Assembly (NCBI GenBank): GCA_946626755.1 | Contig: CAMOUW010000003.1 | Span: 1-46,733 of the forward strand | Origin: an uncultured Clostridia bacterium | GTDB lineage: Bacteria > Bacillota > Clostridia > Lachnospirales > Lachnospiraceae | Reading direction: 5' to 3' | DNA length: 46,733 nucleotides | Shown here: piece by piece, positions 17,335 through 25,312 of the stretch | Position numbering within the stretch: the stretch's first letter is position 1 | Layout: each line of letters starts with the position of its first letter | The notes under the pieces: generated by a model | What the model was told of the DNA's origin: nothing | The model's input: the letters and a program-made list of their open reading frames with translations, nothing else | The model's database searches: none | Position numbers and translations under genes: made by a program

Positions 17335-17365
17335 GTGACATTTTCACGGCCTCTGTTTTTATAAT
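17335..17365 (+). promoter_or_regulatory. Possible promoter for the thioredoxin gene
   Basis: GTGACA (17335-17340) and a perfect TATAAT (17360-17365) are separated by 19 bp. The spacing is long, so this is tentative. No terminator is seen between the peptide gene and this point, so read-through is also possible. Confidence 0.35.
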
Positions 17366-17464
17366 TTATTGTAACTTAGAGAATGTGAGATTTAAGTTTT
17401 TTTTCAGAATGATAACAGGATCATGGCTTAAAAGATGTTTAAAAATTAAAAAAGGAGAAAAAAT

Positions 17465-17776
17465 ATGGAATTAAAAGTACTTACACCTGATAATTTTGTT
17501 GAATTCATACAGTCAGAGACACCGGTTATGGTTGATTTTTTTGCTACATGGTGCGAGTCCTGCAAGTTTATGCTTCCTATACTTGGGAAGATAGCTGCAG
17601 AGCAGGATAAAGAGATCATCGGTACAGTTGATGTGGATGATTACAGAGATCTGGCCGTAGAATACGGAGTAAAGAGTATACCTGCTCTTATGATCTTTCA
17701 GAATGGAGAGTTAAAGGAGACATCCATCGGAAGGGTTTCCAAGGATAAGGTTTTGGAACTCCTGGGACTTCAGTGA
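17465..17776 (+). CDS. Thioredoxin with CESC active site
   Basis: 103 residues, a complete thioredoxin fold without signal peptide. The core is MVDFFATWCESCKFMLP, with redox cysteines 30 and 33, and the cis-proline loop KSIPALMIFQNGE. The usual CGPC is replaced by CESC; the two residues between the cysteines set the redox potential, so substrate choice may differ from housekeeping thioredoxin. The gene lies about 200 bp after the Cys-repeat peptide gene and has its own strong AAAAAGGAG site. A role in keeping the peptide's cysteines reduced is an inference from position. It ends at a good terminator, so it is not cotranscribed with the downstream PqqD-like gene by default. Confidence 0.85.
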   Translation: MELKVLTPDNFVEFIQSETPVMVDFFATWCESCKFMLPILGKIAAEQDKEIIGTVDVDDYRDLAVEYGVKSIPALMIFQNGELKETSIGRVSKDKVLELLGLQ

Positions 17777-17818
17777 TCATTTACACATATTATTTATGAC
17801 ATTTAAAAAGTCAGAGAT

Positions 17819-17851
17819 ACCACAGGGCTGCAAATGACCCTGTGGTTTTTT
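17819..17851 (+). terminator. Terminator after the thioredoxin gene
   Basis: ACCACAGGG (17819-17827) pairs perfectly with CCCTGTGGT (17838-17846) around a 10-nt loop and is followed by TTTTT. Confidence 0.9.
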
Positions 17852-17897
17852 ATTAGGCGTGAAGGCGTCGCGTCAGGTGGATGAGTTGTACTGATAT

Positions 17898-17968
17898 CCG
17901 GCGTATTAATATCTATATTTTCTCCACGCTGCCGCTTGACGTCGAAAATAGAGATATTCATACGCCGG
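17898..17968. repeat. Conserved-loop hairpin repeat, copy 1
   Basis: Arms of about 25 bp (17898-17922 and 17944-17968, CCGGCGTATTAATATC... against its near complement) enclose a 21-nt loop containing CACGCTGCCGCTTGACG. The loop is shared, in this or the opposite orientation, with hairpins at 18066, 25116, 27781, 27901 and 39296, whose stems differ. It lies in a 590-bp gene-free stretch. Short frames over it on both strands are by-products of the palindrome. Confidence 0.85.
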
Positions 17969-18065
17969 AACCGGAAAGTCACGGTGCCGCGGATGATGTT
18001 TTCTTGATTGGTATTTCCTTAGATGGAGAGGTGTACGCGAGCGGGAGGATGATGTGTTTAATACA

Positions 18066-18138
18066 TCCTGCGTATGAATATCTATATTTTCTCCACGCTG
18101 CCGCTTAACGTCGAAAATAGAGATATTCATACGCCGGA
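18066..18138. repeat. Conserved-loop hairpin repeat, copy 2
   Basis: Arms 18066-18091 and 18113-18138 pair with a few mismatches around the loop TCCACGCTGCCGCTTAACGTC (18092-18112). The stem here is almost the same sequence as copy 1, so these two are recent duplicates. Confidence 0.85.
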
Positions 18139-18250
18139 TTCGGAAAGTGTTTTTGCCACGTTCGCTGCCGCTTAACGTCGAAAATAGAGATATTCATACG
18201 CCGGATTCGGAAAGTGTTTTTGCCACGTTCGCTGCCGCTTGGTGCCGAAA
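18097..18250. repeat. 67-bp tandem repeat containing half-hairpins
   Basis: The unit beginning GCTGCCGCTTAACGTCGAAA at 18097 recurs at 18164 and, in part, at 18231, giving a period of exactly 67 bp. Each unit carries the conserved loop core and the right arm of the hairpin but not the left arm. The array thus seems to have grown by duplicating the right half of copy 2. The third unit diverges after GCTGCCGCTT. Confidence 0.85.
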
Positions 18251-18307
18251 ATATAGGAATTACTACGCAGGTATAATTGCTTTTGGAAGAAGGCGTCTGC
18301 CTGTACG

Positions 18308-18336
18308 TTGAAAAACTACTGCATCTTCGCTATACT
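18308..18336 (+). promoter_or_regulatory. Promoter of the pqqD-like/radical SAM unit
   Basis: TTGAAA (18308-18313), 17-bp spacer, TATACT (18331-18336). It lies about 30 bp before the ATG at 18367, so the maturase genes have their own promoter separate from the peptide gene. Confidence 0.65.
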
Positions 18337-18366
18337 GTCATGAGAAAAAACAGCAGGAGGCTTATC

Positions 18367-18627
18367 ATGAAATTAAAAAAAGGCTTTTACACACAAACCA
18401 TTGAGGACGGTCAGGTGCTTGTTCCGGTGGATCCGCAGGAAAGTAATTTCAGAGGGATAGTGCGAAGCAATGAGACGGCTGCATTTGTGGTAGACTGTCT
18501 GAAAGAAGAAACCACAAGAGATGAAATCTTTCAAAAGCTTAAAGATACATATGAAGGCGACGAAGAAAAAATGGCATCTGACCTGGATGAGGTTTTGGAC
18601 AAGCTTCAGGGTATAGGAGCTATATAA
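18367..18627 (+). CDS. PqqD-like peptide-recognition protein
   Basis: 86 residues. The pattern (MKLKKGFYTQTIEDGQVLVP, then NETAAFVVDCL and a helical DLDEVLDKLQGIGAI) is that of the PqqD family, small winged-helix proteins. These bind the leader or body of a precursor peptide and present it to a radical SAM enzyme (the RRE domain). ATG 18367 follows GCAGGAGGC perfectly; an upstream in-frame extension to 18277 would run through the promoter and is rejected. The radical SAM gene starts 89 bp downstream, the partnership expected for a peptide maturase. The precursor is not in the same transcript, and the Cys-repeat peptide 1.1 kb upstream is the nearest candidate. Confidence 0.8.
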   Translation: MKLKKGFYTQTIEDGQVLVPVDPQESNFRGIVRSNETAAFVVDCLKEETTRDEIFQKLKDTYEGDEEKMASDLDEVLDKLQGIGAI

Positions 18628-18716
18628 AATAACTGCTACATTTATATCAAAGGCATTGGGAAGAATAGGAGCAGATTCTGTATATCACCGCAGCCTAAAT
18701 ATGAAAGAGACATTCC

Positions 18717-20150
18717 ATGAAAATAATTAATCCACCCGATAAAGTTATCATGCAGCTGACAGGTTCAAAAGTCTATGACGGCAAAATAAAGTACCGTTTC
18801 CTTAAATGGGTCGGTGTGATACAAGTCGATGAAGAAAATGAGTCTCATTTAAAAATATTTGGAAAGCCTGAAAGAGGTACCATACTTCACAATTATATTA
18901 CCGGAGAAACCCTTTTTTTTGAACCGGAAGAAGATTTTCGTGACTATATGGAGCACCTGGTAAAGGGTTTGTTTTTTGTGCCATATGATCATGATGATAA
19001 AAAGACAGTACACCAGTTACGTAGTGCCCTAAGGCTGATGAATACAAAAAAAGAGGTCACGTCATTTAAAATACTGACAACCACGGATTGTAATGCAAGG
19101 TGCTTTTACTGCTATGAAGCCGGCATAAAAAAACATGATATGTCCCTTGAAACGGCTGATAAAGTCGCAGAGTATATAATCAAAAAAAGCGGCAAAAAAA
19201 AAGTGACTCTTGCGTGGTTCGGGGGAGAGCCGCTGATGGGGACAGAGGTTATAGACCGTATCTGCAGCGGTGTAAGTGCGGCAGGTATGGAATACATTTC
19301 GGTTATGACCAGCAACGGTTATCTTTTTGATGATGAGATGATAATAAGAGCAAAAGAACGCTGGCATCTGAATAATATACAGATAACCCTGGACGGTACG
19401 GAGGAAGTTTATAACCGGGTAAAAGCCTACAAAGTCGCGAAAGATAAAGAGTCGCCCTTCAGGCGGGTTATGGGAAATATCAAAGATCTTGCCGGGGCGG
19501 GAGTTCGTGTAAATATAAGACTCAATCTGACTAAAGATAATTTCGGAGATCTTAAGGAACTTCTGGATAAAATCTCTGAAATGGCGGATATTCTGCCCGA
19601 CAGAAAAAAAATAAACGTCTATGCAAGTCCTCTTTTTGAAGATATGGAAAAAGATGACGGGGAAAAAGAAAAACTCATTACAAATACGGATATTCTTACC
19701 GAAATGATCCGTGAAAGAGGACTTGAGTCAAGATCCTATAAGGCTATAAAACTCAGGATATCCGGGTGTATGGCGGACAATGACGCTCACAGAGGCATAA
19801 GTCCCATTGGAGATATTATAAAATGTGAGCATCATATATATGATAAAACCATAGGAAGTATAGAAGTCCCAAAGGGATTGTCTGAAGCCTGCGAACCGCA
19901 GCCTGGCGGAGATTTCGGATATAATGAAGACGATGAAATGATACGGGAATGGAAAAAGCCCATGGAGAGCGGGGAGATATGTGATAATTGTCCGGCATTT
20001 CCAAGCTGTTACCGCCTGAAAAACTGTCCCGTTTCCCATATTTGCTCTCCCGGGGAAAAAAAGCAGCAGCTTGGAAAGAATGAAAGTCTTATATTACAAA
20101 AGACGGCGGAAGTTTTGAGAGACACAGATCATAACAATACAATTTATTGA
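18717..20150 (+). CDS. Radical SAM/SPASM peptide maturase
   Basis: 477 residues. The 4Fe-4S/SAM motif is TTTDCNARCFYCYE (Cys 125, 129, 132), with the SAM-binding WFGGEPLMG about 45 residues later and ITLDGTEEVYN. A cysteine-rich SPASM domain for additional clusters occupies the end: SGCMADN, GDIIKCEH, ICDNCPAFPSCYRLKNC and SHICSPGE. About 115 residues precede the radical SAM core, common for enzymes that crosslink cysteines to backbone or side-chain carbons of a peptide. With PqqD next to it and a Cys-repeat peptide nearby, a thioether (sactipeptide/ranthipeptide-type) reaction is the leading hypothesis. Sulfatase or quinohemoprotein maturation are less likely because no such target is seen. 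No exporter or peptidase is adjacent. Confidence 0.85.
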   Translation: MKIINPPDKVIMQLTGSKVYDGKIKYRFLKWVGVIQVDEENESHLKIFGKPERGTILHNYITGETLFFEPEEDFRDYMEHLVKGLFFVPYDHDDKKTVHQLRSALRLMNTKKEVTSFKILTTTDCNARCFYCYEAGIKKHDMSLETADKVAEYIIKKSGKKKVTLAWFGGEPLMGTEVIDRICSGVSAAGMEYISVMTSNGYLFDDEMIIRAKERWHLNNIQITLDGTEEVYNRVKAYKVAKDKESPFRRVMGNIKDLAGAGVRVNIRLNLTKDNFGDLKELLDKISEMADILPDRKKINVYASPLFEDMEKDDGEKEKLITNTDILTEMIRERGLESRSYKAIKLRISGCMADNDAHRGISPIGDIIKCEHHIYDKTIGSIEVPKGLSEACEPQPGGDFGYNEDDEMIREWKKPMESGEICDNCPAFPSCYRLKNCPVSHICSPGEKKQQLGKNESLILQKTAEVLRDTDHNNTIY

Positions 20151-20259
20151 CAAAAATAAAGAACTGACAAAAATTTAATATGTTTATTTTTTAAAATGTG
20201 TTAAAATAAGAAGAGCATGATAAAAACCATACGCGATATAGCGCAGGATGGAGGTCGTG

Positions 20260-23200
20260 ATGAAAAAGAAAGGGAAAAATAGTATAAGATTCCTGACAGG
20301 CGGTATTATGGCAGTAGTTTTAAGCACAGGTATTGTTGCGGGTACCTTATCGCCTGTTGTTGCTATGGCAGATGAAAAGGGAAATGATGGTCTCGCCGGT
20401 CTTCCGGATCTCAGGCTGGCGGATGTGCCGGATGAGGAAAAGTTCAAGATTGACCGTATCGTTGTGGACTATGGAGAAGATTCCGGGAGCGCCGGACCGG
20501 GAGAGCAGGTACGTATCCGTGCTCTCTCAGAAAAGAAGGATGTAGGCTTAGATTCGGTTATTTTGGAGGTTCAGATAAATCCCGGCAGATCCGAACAGAT
20601 TTATCTTCGTTATGGGGAAAATGACGTTCTCGAAGGGGTCGTGACTATAGGTGACAACTGGAGTAACGGTAGTCACAAAATAGAAAAAGTTTTACTGCGC
20701 GGCACCGACGGTGTTGTTAAAGAATACGATGCTTCCGGTGTATCGATAGATGAAATTAAGGTTAGCGGTTCCGGAGAAAATTACAATTCTCCTGAGGTAA
20801 GATCCGTATCCTTTGACAGAGATAAGGTACGTATGGGAGAGTACGTGCAGATAAGTGCAGATGTGTCCCATGATAGTGAGCTGGAAGAGTTGTTTGTCAC
20901 CTTTAAAAACAAAGATGGCCAGACACACAGTGTTCATTTTAAAGATGGAAAAAAGACTATAGCGAAAGATCTGGACGGATGGTCAGAAGGGGTCTATACC
21001 ATCACCAGGATAGAGGTTATAGACAAGGCGGGAAATAAACAGTTTTACGCAGAAGATGACAATCTTCATGAAGTAGAAACATCTCCGCTTTTCATAAGCA
21101 ATGAATATGACGACAGGCAGGGACCTGTACTTAGAAATGTACATTTTCAAAAGGAAGAGACCGGTTCAGACACGAACATCAGCATGAATTATTTTGTGGA
21201 TGCCGGAGATTCATCAGGGGTAAGGCGGGCGGTCATTACCCTTGAGCATGAAAACGGAGAAAAGAAAAACAAACTTTTCGTAACTGCAGATGAGGCCGGA
21301 GTACTTAAAGGAAATACAGCTATTGACCACACATGGCTTAACGGGAGATATACTGTGTGTGAGGCTGTACTGACAGATACGTTGGGAAATGAGACTGTCT
21401 ACACAAAAGAGTCAACACCTGCCCTGCCTCCTATTATCGGCTTTGTTGTATCCAATTCAAAAGAGGACAGGGAAGCGCCGGTGCTTAAGAGTATAGATAT
21501 TTCGGGAACCAATTTGAAGCCGGGAGATACATCTGTTGTAACCTTTGAACTTTATGACAAAAGCGATATTTTATCTGCTGCGGTAAATGTTTATCAAAAG
21601 GGCAGCAATGACCCGTTTAAAACCATAAGAGCAGATATTCAGGATGACGGCAGTTACAGATGCGAGATACCTGTAAACAACCGCTGGTTTAATTCAGGAT
21701 ATGATATTCGTCTGGTTGTGTCAGACGCTCTGGGTAATACTGACAACATAGAAACAGGTATTCCTTTTGTGGTATCCGAATCAAAAGAGGACTATGATGC
21801 GCCCCGTTTTCTGTGGGCGACATGCGATCAAGATCAGGCCGGCCCCGGAGATATATTGGAAATTAAAGCAGGCTTTGAGGACGACAGCGCCATAGATCAT
21901 ATATATTATGAGCTTTACCGTGTGGGAGAGGATGGAGAGCTCATAGAGGCTGCTTATGAATTTTATGATGAAGAAAATGATGCAGGTTATATTGATTATG
22001 ATTTCTTGAACAAAATGGAACGTCTGCCCGATGGCACATTCCATAAAGACCTGAAGGTTTCTGACAGATGGCCAAACGGAAAGTATGTGCTTTATTTCCA
22101 TTCTATGGACCAATGGGGCAATTACGAAGATGAAATAGAGACAGACGTTGAAGTAGAAATAAGCGGCACTTCTGAAGACAGGGAAGGGCCTAAGATTCTG
22201 TCTTTAAAATTAGACAAGGCAAATCTTTCCCCGGGGGATGAAGTGAAGATTACGGCTACGGCGCAGGATCCGTCCGGAGTGGACTACATGCGGGTCCGCT
22301 TTCATCCGCAGGCTCCTGATGAAGAGTTGTTCATACACTACAATCCCGGAGATACGGTTACCCTTTTACCAAATGAAGCAGGGGCTTTTGAGGGGACTTT
22401 ACGTATAAGCAATCAGTGGCTGAATAAGGAATATTGTCCCGGATTTATATTTGCATATGACTTCCTGGGTAATGAATCCTATTATGAGGACGATACTACA
22501 TGTTTTACCGTAAGCGGTGCTACGGGTCAGGTATCCGATCTGCGCATAGAGTCAGTGCGATTTGACAAAGAAGAAGCTTACTTCGGAGATAAGGTAAATG
22601 TTACGGCAACCGTGACAGGTCAGGGAGCTGTGCATGTTAAAGAAATAGAACTTACCCTGGAAGATGATGACCTGGAAACAGGTGGTATATGGGAGAAGGA
22701 AGTTATACTGACCCCGGCAGAGGACGGTACGCTTAAGGGGTCCTTTAAGATAAGCCAGTCTGATGACTTCTGGCGCAAGGACCGTACCTACGGTATTATC
22801 ATGCTTCATATGGTTGACAGTGAGAACAATCCTCTGACCTATTCACATAGAATAGATCTGGAGTACCCCGGGATCCTGGATCTGAGCCTGGTAGATACCA
22901 ATTGTTTTGAGGTGGACACTCATAGTGAACCGGTTATTAATCCGGCGGATTACACTCAGGTGGACGAGGCCTTGTCAGAGGTACCTGAAAAATTAAACGC
23001 ATACACGGATGAGAGTGTGGAAGTATTGCGGGCGGCTATAGCGGCTGTTGTTCGTGACAAGACTAACGTGGAGCAGCTTATGGTGGATAAGTATGCCGAG
23101 AATATCCGGGCCGCCATTGAAGGCTTAGTACTTAAGGGGGCAGATTATTCAGGTGTCGATGAAGCGCTTGCAAATGTGCCGGGAGATTTAAGTATCTACA

Positions 23201-23850
23201 CTGACGAGACTGTGAAAAACCTTCAGACAGCAATGGATGCGGTTGTGCGGGATAAAAAAGGAGACGAACAGGCTCTGGTAGATTCTTATGCGGAGGATAT
23301 TACGAAGGCCATAGAGGGATTGGAACTGAAAGAGGCCGATTACAGCAGGGTAGATGAGCTCATAGACACGGTGCCGGATGATCTGGATAAATATACAGAT
23401 GAAAGTGCTGATGCACTTAGGGATGTTCTTGAGAAGGTGGTAAGAGGTAAGAAGATAACCGAACAGGCTGAGGTGGACGCCTATGCTGCGGATATAGAAA
23501 AAGCCATACAGACCCTGGAAAAAAAGGCGGATCCTGTGCCTGAAGAACCTGTAGAGGAACCTGAGACAGAACCTGAGAAAAAGACTGAAATGGATCCTGT
23601 TGAGGAAAAAGAGGGCACGACAGTACCAGAAAAGCTTCCGGAAGATAAGCCGGCGGTTTTTGGTAAAACTCAGGATAAAAAAGTGGCGCACCCTGTGACG
23701 GGTAAAGAGATGCGTGTCGTAACTGCTGCTTCAAAAGCGGCGCCTTCCACGGGAGACCGCAATACCACGGGTATATGGGCGGCGGCAGGTATTCTTTCAG
23801 GGCTGGCCGGAGTGGCGGCTGTTGTCTTTAGAAAGAGAAGGAAGGAATAG
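20260..23850 (+). CDS. Large wall-anchored protein with Ig-like and FIVAR-like repeats
   Basis: 1196 residues. A signal peptide (residues 1 to about 41) is followed by about seven Ig-like modules of roughly 125 residues, each opening like DREAPVLKSIDISG and containing a 'W.NG.Y' turn. From about residue 890 come three helical 63-residue modules (DYS.VDEAL..VP..L..YTDE, ending DAV.R.K) of the FIVAR/dockerin-neighbour type. A Pro/Glu-rich wall-spanning stretch follows. The end is a sortase-like signal in which LPXTG is replaced by APSTGD, then a hydrophobic helix and RKRRKE. ATG 20260 is chosen because GGAGGT sits 5 bp upstream; the in-frame ATG at 20248 overlaps that site. It probably displays an extended rod on the surface. 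The radical SAM gene ends 110 bp before it. Confidence 0.8.
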   Translation: MKKKGKNSIRFLTGGIMAVVLSTGIVAGTLSPVVAMADEKGNDGLAGLPDLRLADVPDEEKFKIDRIVVDYGEDSGSAGPGEQVRIRALSEKKDVGLDSVILEVQINPGRSEQIYLRYGENDVLEGVVTIGDNWSNGSHKIEKVLLRGTDGVVKEYDASGVSIDEIKVSGSGENYNSPEVRSVSFDRDKVRMGEYVQISADVSHDSELEELFVTFKNKDGQTHSVHFKDGKKTIAKDLDGWSEGVYTITRIEVIDKAGNKQFYAEDDNLHEVETSPLFISNEYDDRQGPVLRNVHFQKEETGSDTNISMNYFVDAGDSSGVRRAVITLEHENGEKKNKLFVTADEAGVLKGNTAIDHTWLNGRYTVCEAVLTDTLGNETVYTKESTPALPPIIGFVVSNSKEDREAPVLKSIDISGTNLKPGDTSVVTFELYDKSDILSAAVNVYQKGSNDPFKTIRADIQDDGSYRCEIPVNNRWFNSGYDIRLVVSDALGNTDNIETGIPFVVSESKEDYDAPRFLWATCDQDQAGPGDILEIKAGFEDDSAIDHIYYELYRVGEDGELIEAAYEFYDEENDAGYIDYDFLNKMERLPDGTFHKDLKVSDRWPNGKYVLYFHSMDQWGNYEDEIETDVEVEISGTSEDREGPKILSLKLDKANLSPGDEVKITATAQDPSGVDYMRVRFHPQAPDEELFIHYNPGDTVTLLPNEAGAFEGTLRISNQWLNKEYCPGFIFAYDFLGNESYYEDDTTCFTVSGATGQVSDLRIESVRFDKEEAYFGDKVNVTATVTGQGAVHVKEIELTLEDDDLETGGIWEKEVILTPAEDGTLKGSFKISQSDDFWRKDRTYGIIMLHMVDSENNPLTYSHRIDLEYPGILDLSLVDTNCFEVDTHSEPVINPADYTQVDEALSEVPEKLNAYTDESVEVLRAAIAAVVRDKTNVEQLMVDKYAENIRAAIEGLVLKGADYSGVDEALANVPGDLSIYTDETVKNLQTAMDAVVRDKKGDEQALVDSYAEDITKAIEGLELKEADYSRVDELIDTVPDDLDKYTDESADALRDVLEKVVRGKKITEQAEVDAYAADIEKAIQTLEKKADPVPEEPVEEPETEPEKKTEMDPVEEKEGTTVPEKLPEDKPAVFGKTQDKKVAHPVTGKEMRVVTAASKAAPSTGDRNTTGIWAAAGILSGLAGVAAVVFRKRRKE

Positions 23851-23858
23851 TCATAGTT

Positions 23859-25073
23859 GTGAAGAAACGGCATTTACTTAGATGGATAATTCTGGGAGCG
23901 GCGTTCGCTGGAGCGGGCGCCGCTTTTTCGGCGTGTCAAAAAGAAGAGGATAATCAGCTTGAAATCCTCAGTGCTGTAAATGCTGTGGGGCCGGCCTTGT
24001 CAGACTTTGAAAAAGAACTACTTTATAATTCGGATTTTTATTACGACATGCTTTCTTATAAGCAAAAACAGGTGTATATCGAGCTTTTACGTGCTTGCAG
24101 GGATTATAAGAAGTATGTGGAAATGGAACATGTCGTGGATACCAATGATCTTTTTACCGCATGTTATGCCCTGGATCACGATCATCCCGAGTTTTTCTGG
24201 GCGACGGATTATGTGGCGTATCAGACGGATGGTATGGTATCATCACTGGAATATGGTTTTGAGGGAGACATTCAGGCTGAGGCTGAAAAGGTCTATTCCG
24301 CCGCTGATCAGATCATTGCCGGGATGGATGAGGGTATTTCGGATCACGATAAGATCAAATATATTTTTGATGCGGTGACGTCTCAGACGGATTATGAGGA
24401 AAATGAGTATGATCAGGATATGAGGAGTGTGGCACTGGATAAAGCGTCAGTTTGTGCCGGATACTCCAGGGCATTTCAGTATCTTGCCAAAAAGTCAGGG
24501 ATCGACTGTGCTTATGTTGAGGGTGTGGCTTACAATTTTAACGGAGAGGAAGAGGAGCCTCATGCATGGAATATAGTGAAGCTGGGAGATGATCATTACT
24601 GGGTGGATGTCACCTGGGGAGATACCCAGCCTGATGAAAGCGGATATACTGCGCCTATATCTTACGCATATTTTCTGGTGGACGATAATGAATTGTTTAA
24701 GACTCATTCCCTGGACACAAAAGTGTACGGGGAGAGCAGGGAAGATATGATCCACGAGTTTTTTATGCCCAAATGCGGGGATCCCTCTTTGGATTATTAT
24801 AAGAGTACGGGTAAATATTTCAGTGATTACACCAGGGCTTCTGCATCTGACTATATAGGAACTTACATTTCAAATGGAGATACGGATTTTATAGAAATGA
24901 AATTTGCAGATCATGATGATTATCTGTCTGCGTTATATGACCTCGTGGGGGGAGATGATCCCTATGTATATACCATCATTGAAAGGATGGAAGGAGCAAA
25001 GGCATCTTTCGATGCACAGGTTTCCTATATACAGGATGATGCTTTAAATATTCTTTCGATCATTATTGAGTGA
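23859..25073 (+). CDS. Transglutaminase-like lipoprotein
   Basis: 404 residues. The signal peptide ends in a lipobox, AAFSACQ (Cys27), so the protein should be membrane-anchored outside. The transglutaminase-like triad is complete and in order: Cys199 (SVCAGYSRAFQ), His235 (EPHAWNIV) and Asp250 (YWVDVTWGD). Bacterial proteins of this type are cysteine peptidases or crosslinkers acting on cell-surface proteins. The GTG start lies 8 bp after the stop of the wall-anchored protein, with GAAGGAA overlapping that stop. The two are therefore probably cotranscribed, and the big surface protein may be its substrate. That last point is inference. Confidence 0.8.
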   Translation: MKKRHLLRWIILGAAFAGAGAAFSACQKEEDNQLEILSAVNAVGPALSDFEKELLYNSDFYYDMLSYKQKQVYIELLRACRDYKKYVEMEHVVDTNDLFTACYALDHDHPEFFWATDYVAYQTDGMVSSLEYGFEGDIQAEAEKVYSAADQIIAGMDEGISDHDKIKYIFDAVTSQTDYEENEYDQDMRSVALDKASVCAGYSRAFQYLAKKSGIDCAYVEGVAYNFNGEEEEPHAWNIVKLGDDHYWVDVTWGDTQPDESGYTAPISYAYFLVDDNELFKTHSLDTKVYGESREDMIHEFFMPKCGDPSLDYYKSTGKYFSDYTRASASDYIGTYISNGDTDFIEMKFADHDDYLSALYDLVGGDDPYVYTIIERMEGAKASFDAQVSYIQDDALNILSIIIE

Positions 25074-25115
25074 TGGGTATGATTTAAAGGGCGGACAAAT
25101 AAAAGATACTTCTTT

Positions 25116-25187
25116 AGTCTGCATACCATGTGTTACACGCGCGTTGCCACTTGGCACACGAAATACAAGGTATGCAGACTTTTTTGT
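25116..25187 (+). terminator. Terminator with a variant of the conserved loop (hairpin copy 3)
   Basis: AGTCTGCATACCATGT (25116-25131) pairs with ACAAGGTATGCAGACT (25165-25180) with one mismatch and is followed by a T run. The loop contains GCGTTGCCACTTGGCAC, which aligns with the GCTGCCGCTTGACG core of the other hairpins with a few substitutions. It terminates the lipoprotein transcript. The rest of the gap up to 25312 holds no gene. Confidence 0.75.
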
Positions 25188-25312
25188 TTTGGCAGGTTGT
25201 TTTTTAAGTGATCTTATGAGGTTTTAACTTCAATATGCTAAAACATTTCTACTATCCCAACCTCCCCTTAATATGATACAATTAAGCATCATAATAAAAA
25301 GGGGGCTTTTTT

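Noticed and set aside
17881-18130. Overlapping 74-75 codon frames on both strands
   Set aside because: They run through the inverted repeats and read the same palindromic sequence in both directions; no ribosome sites.
18097-18250. CRISPR array
   Set aside because: Units are directly adjacent with a 67-bp period and have no unique spacers; there are no cas genes in the window.
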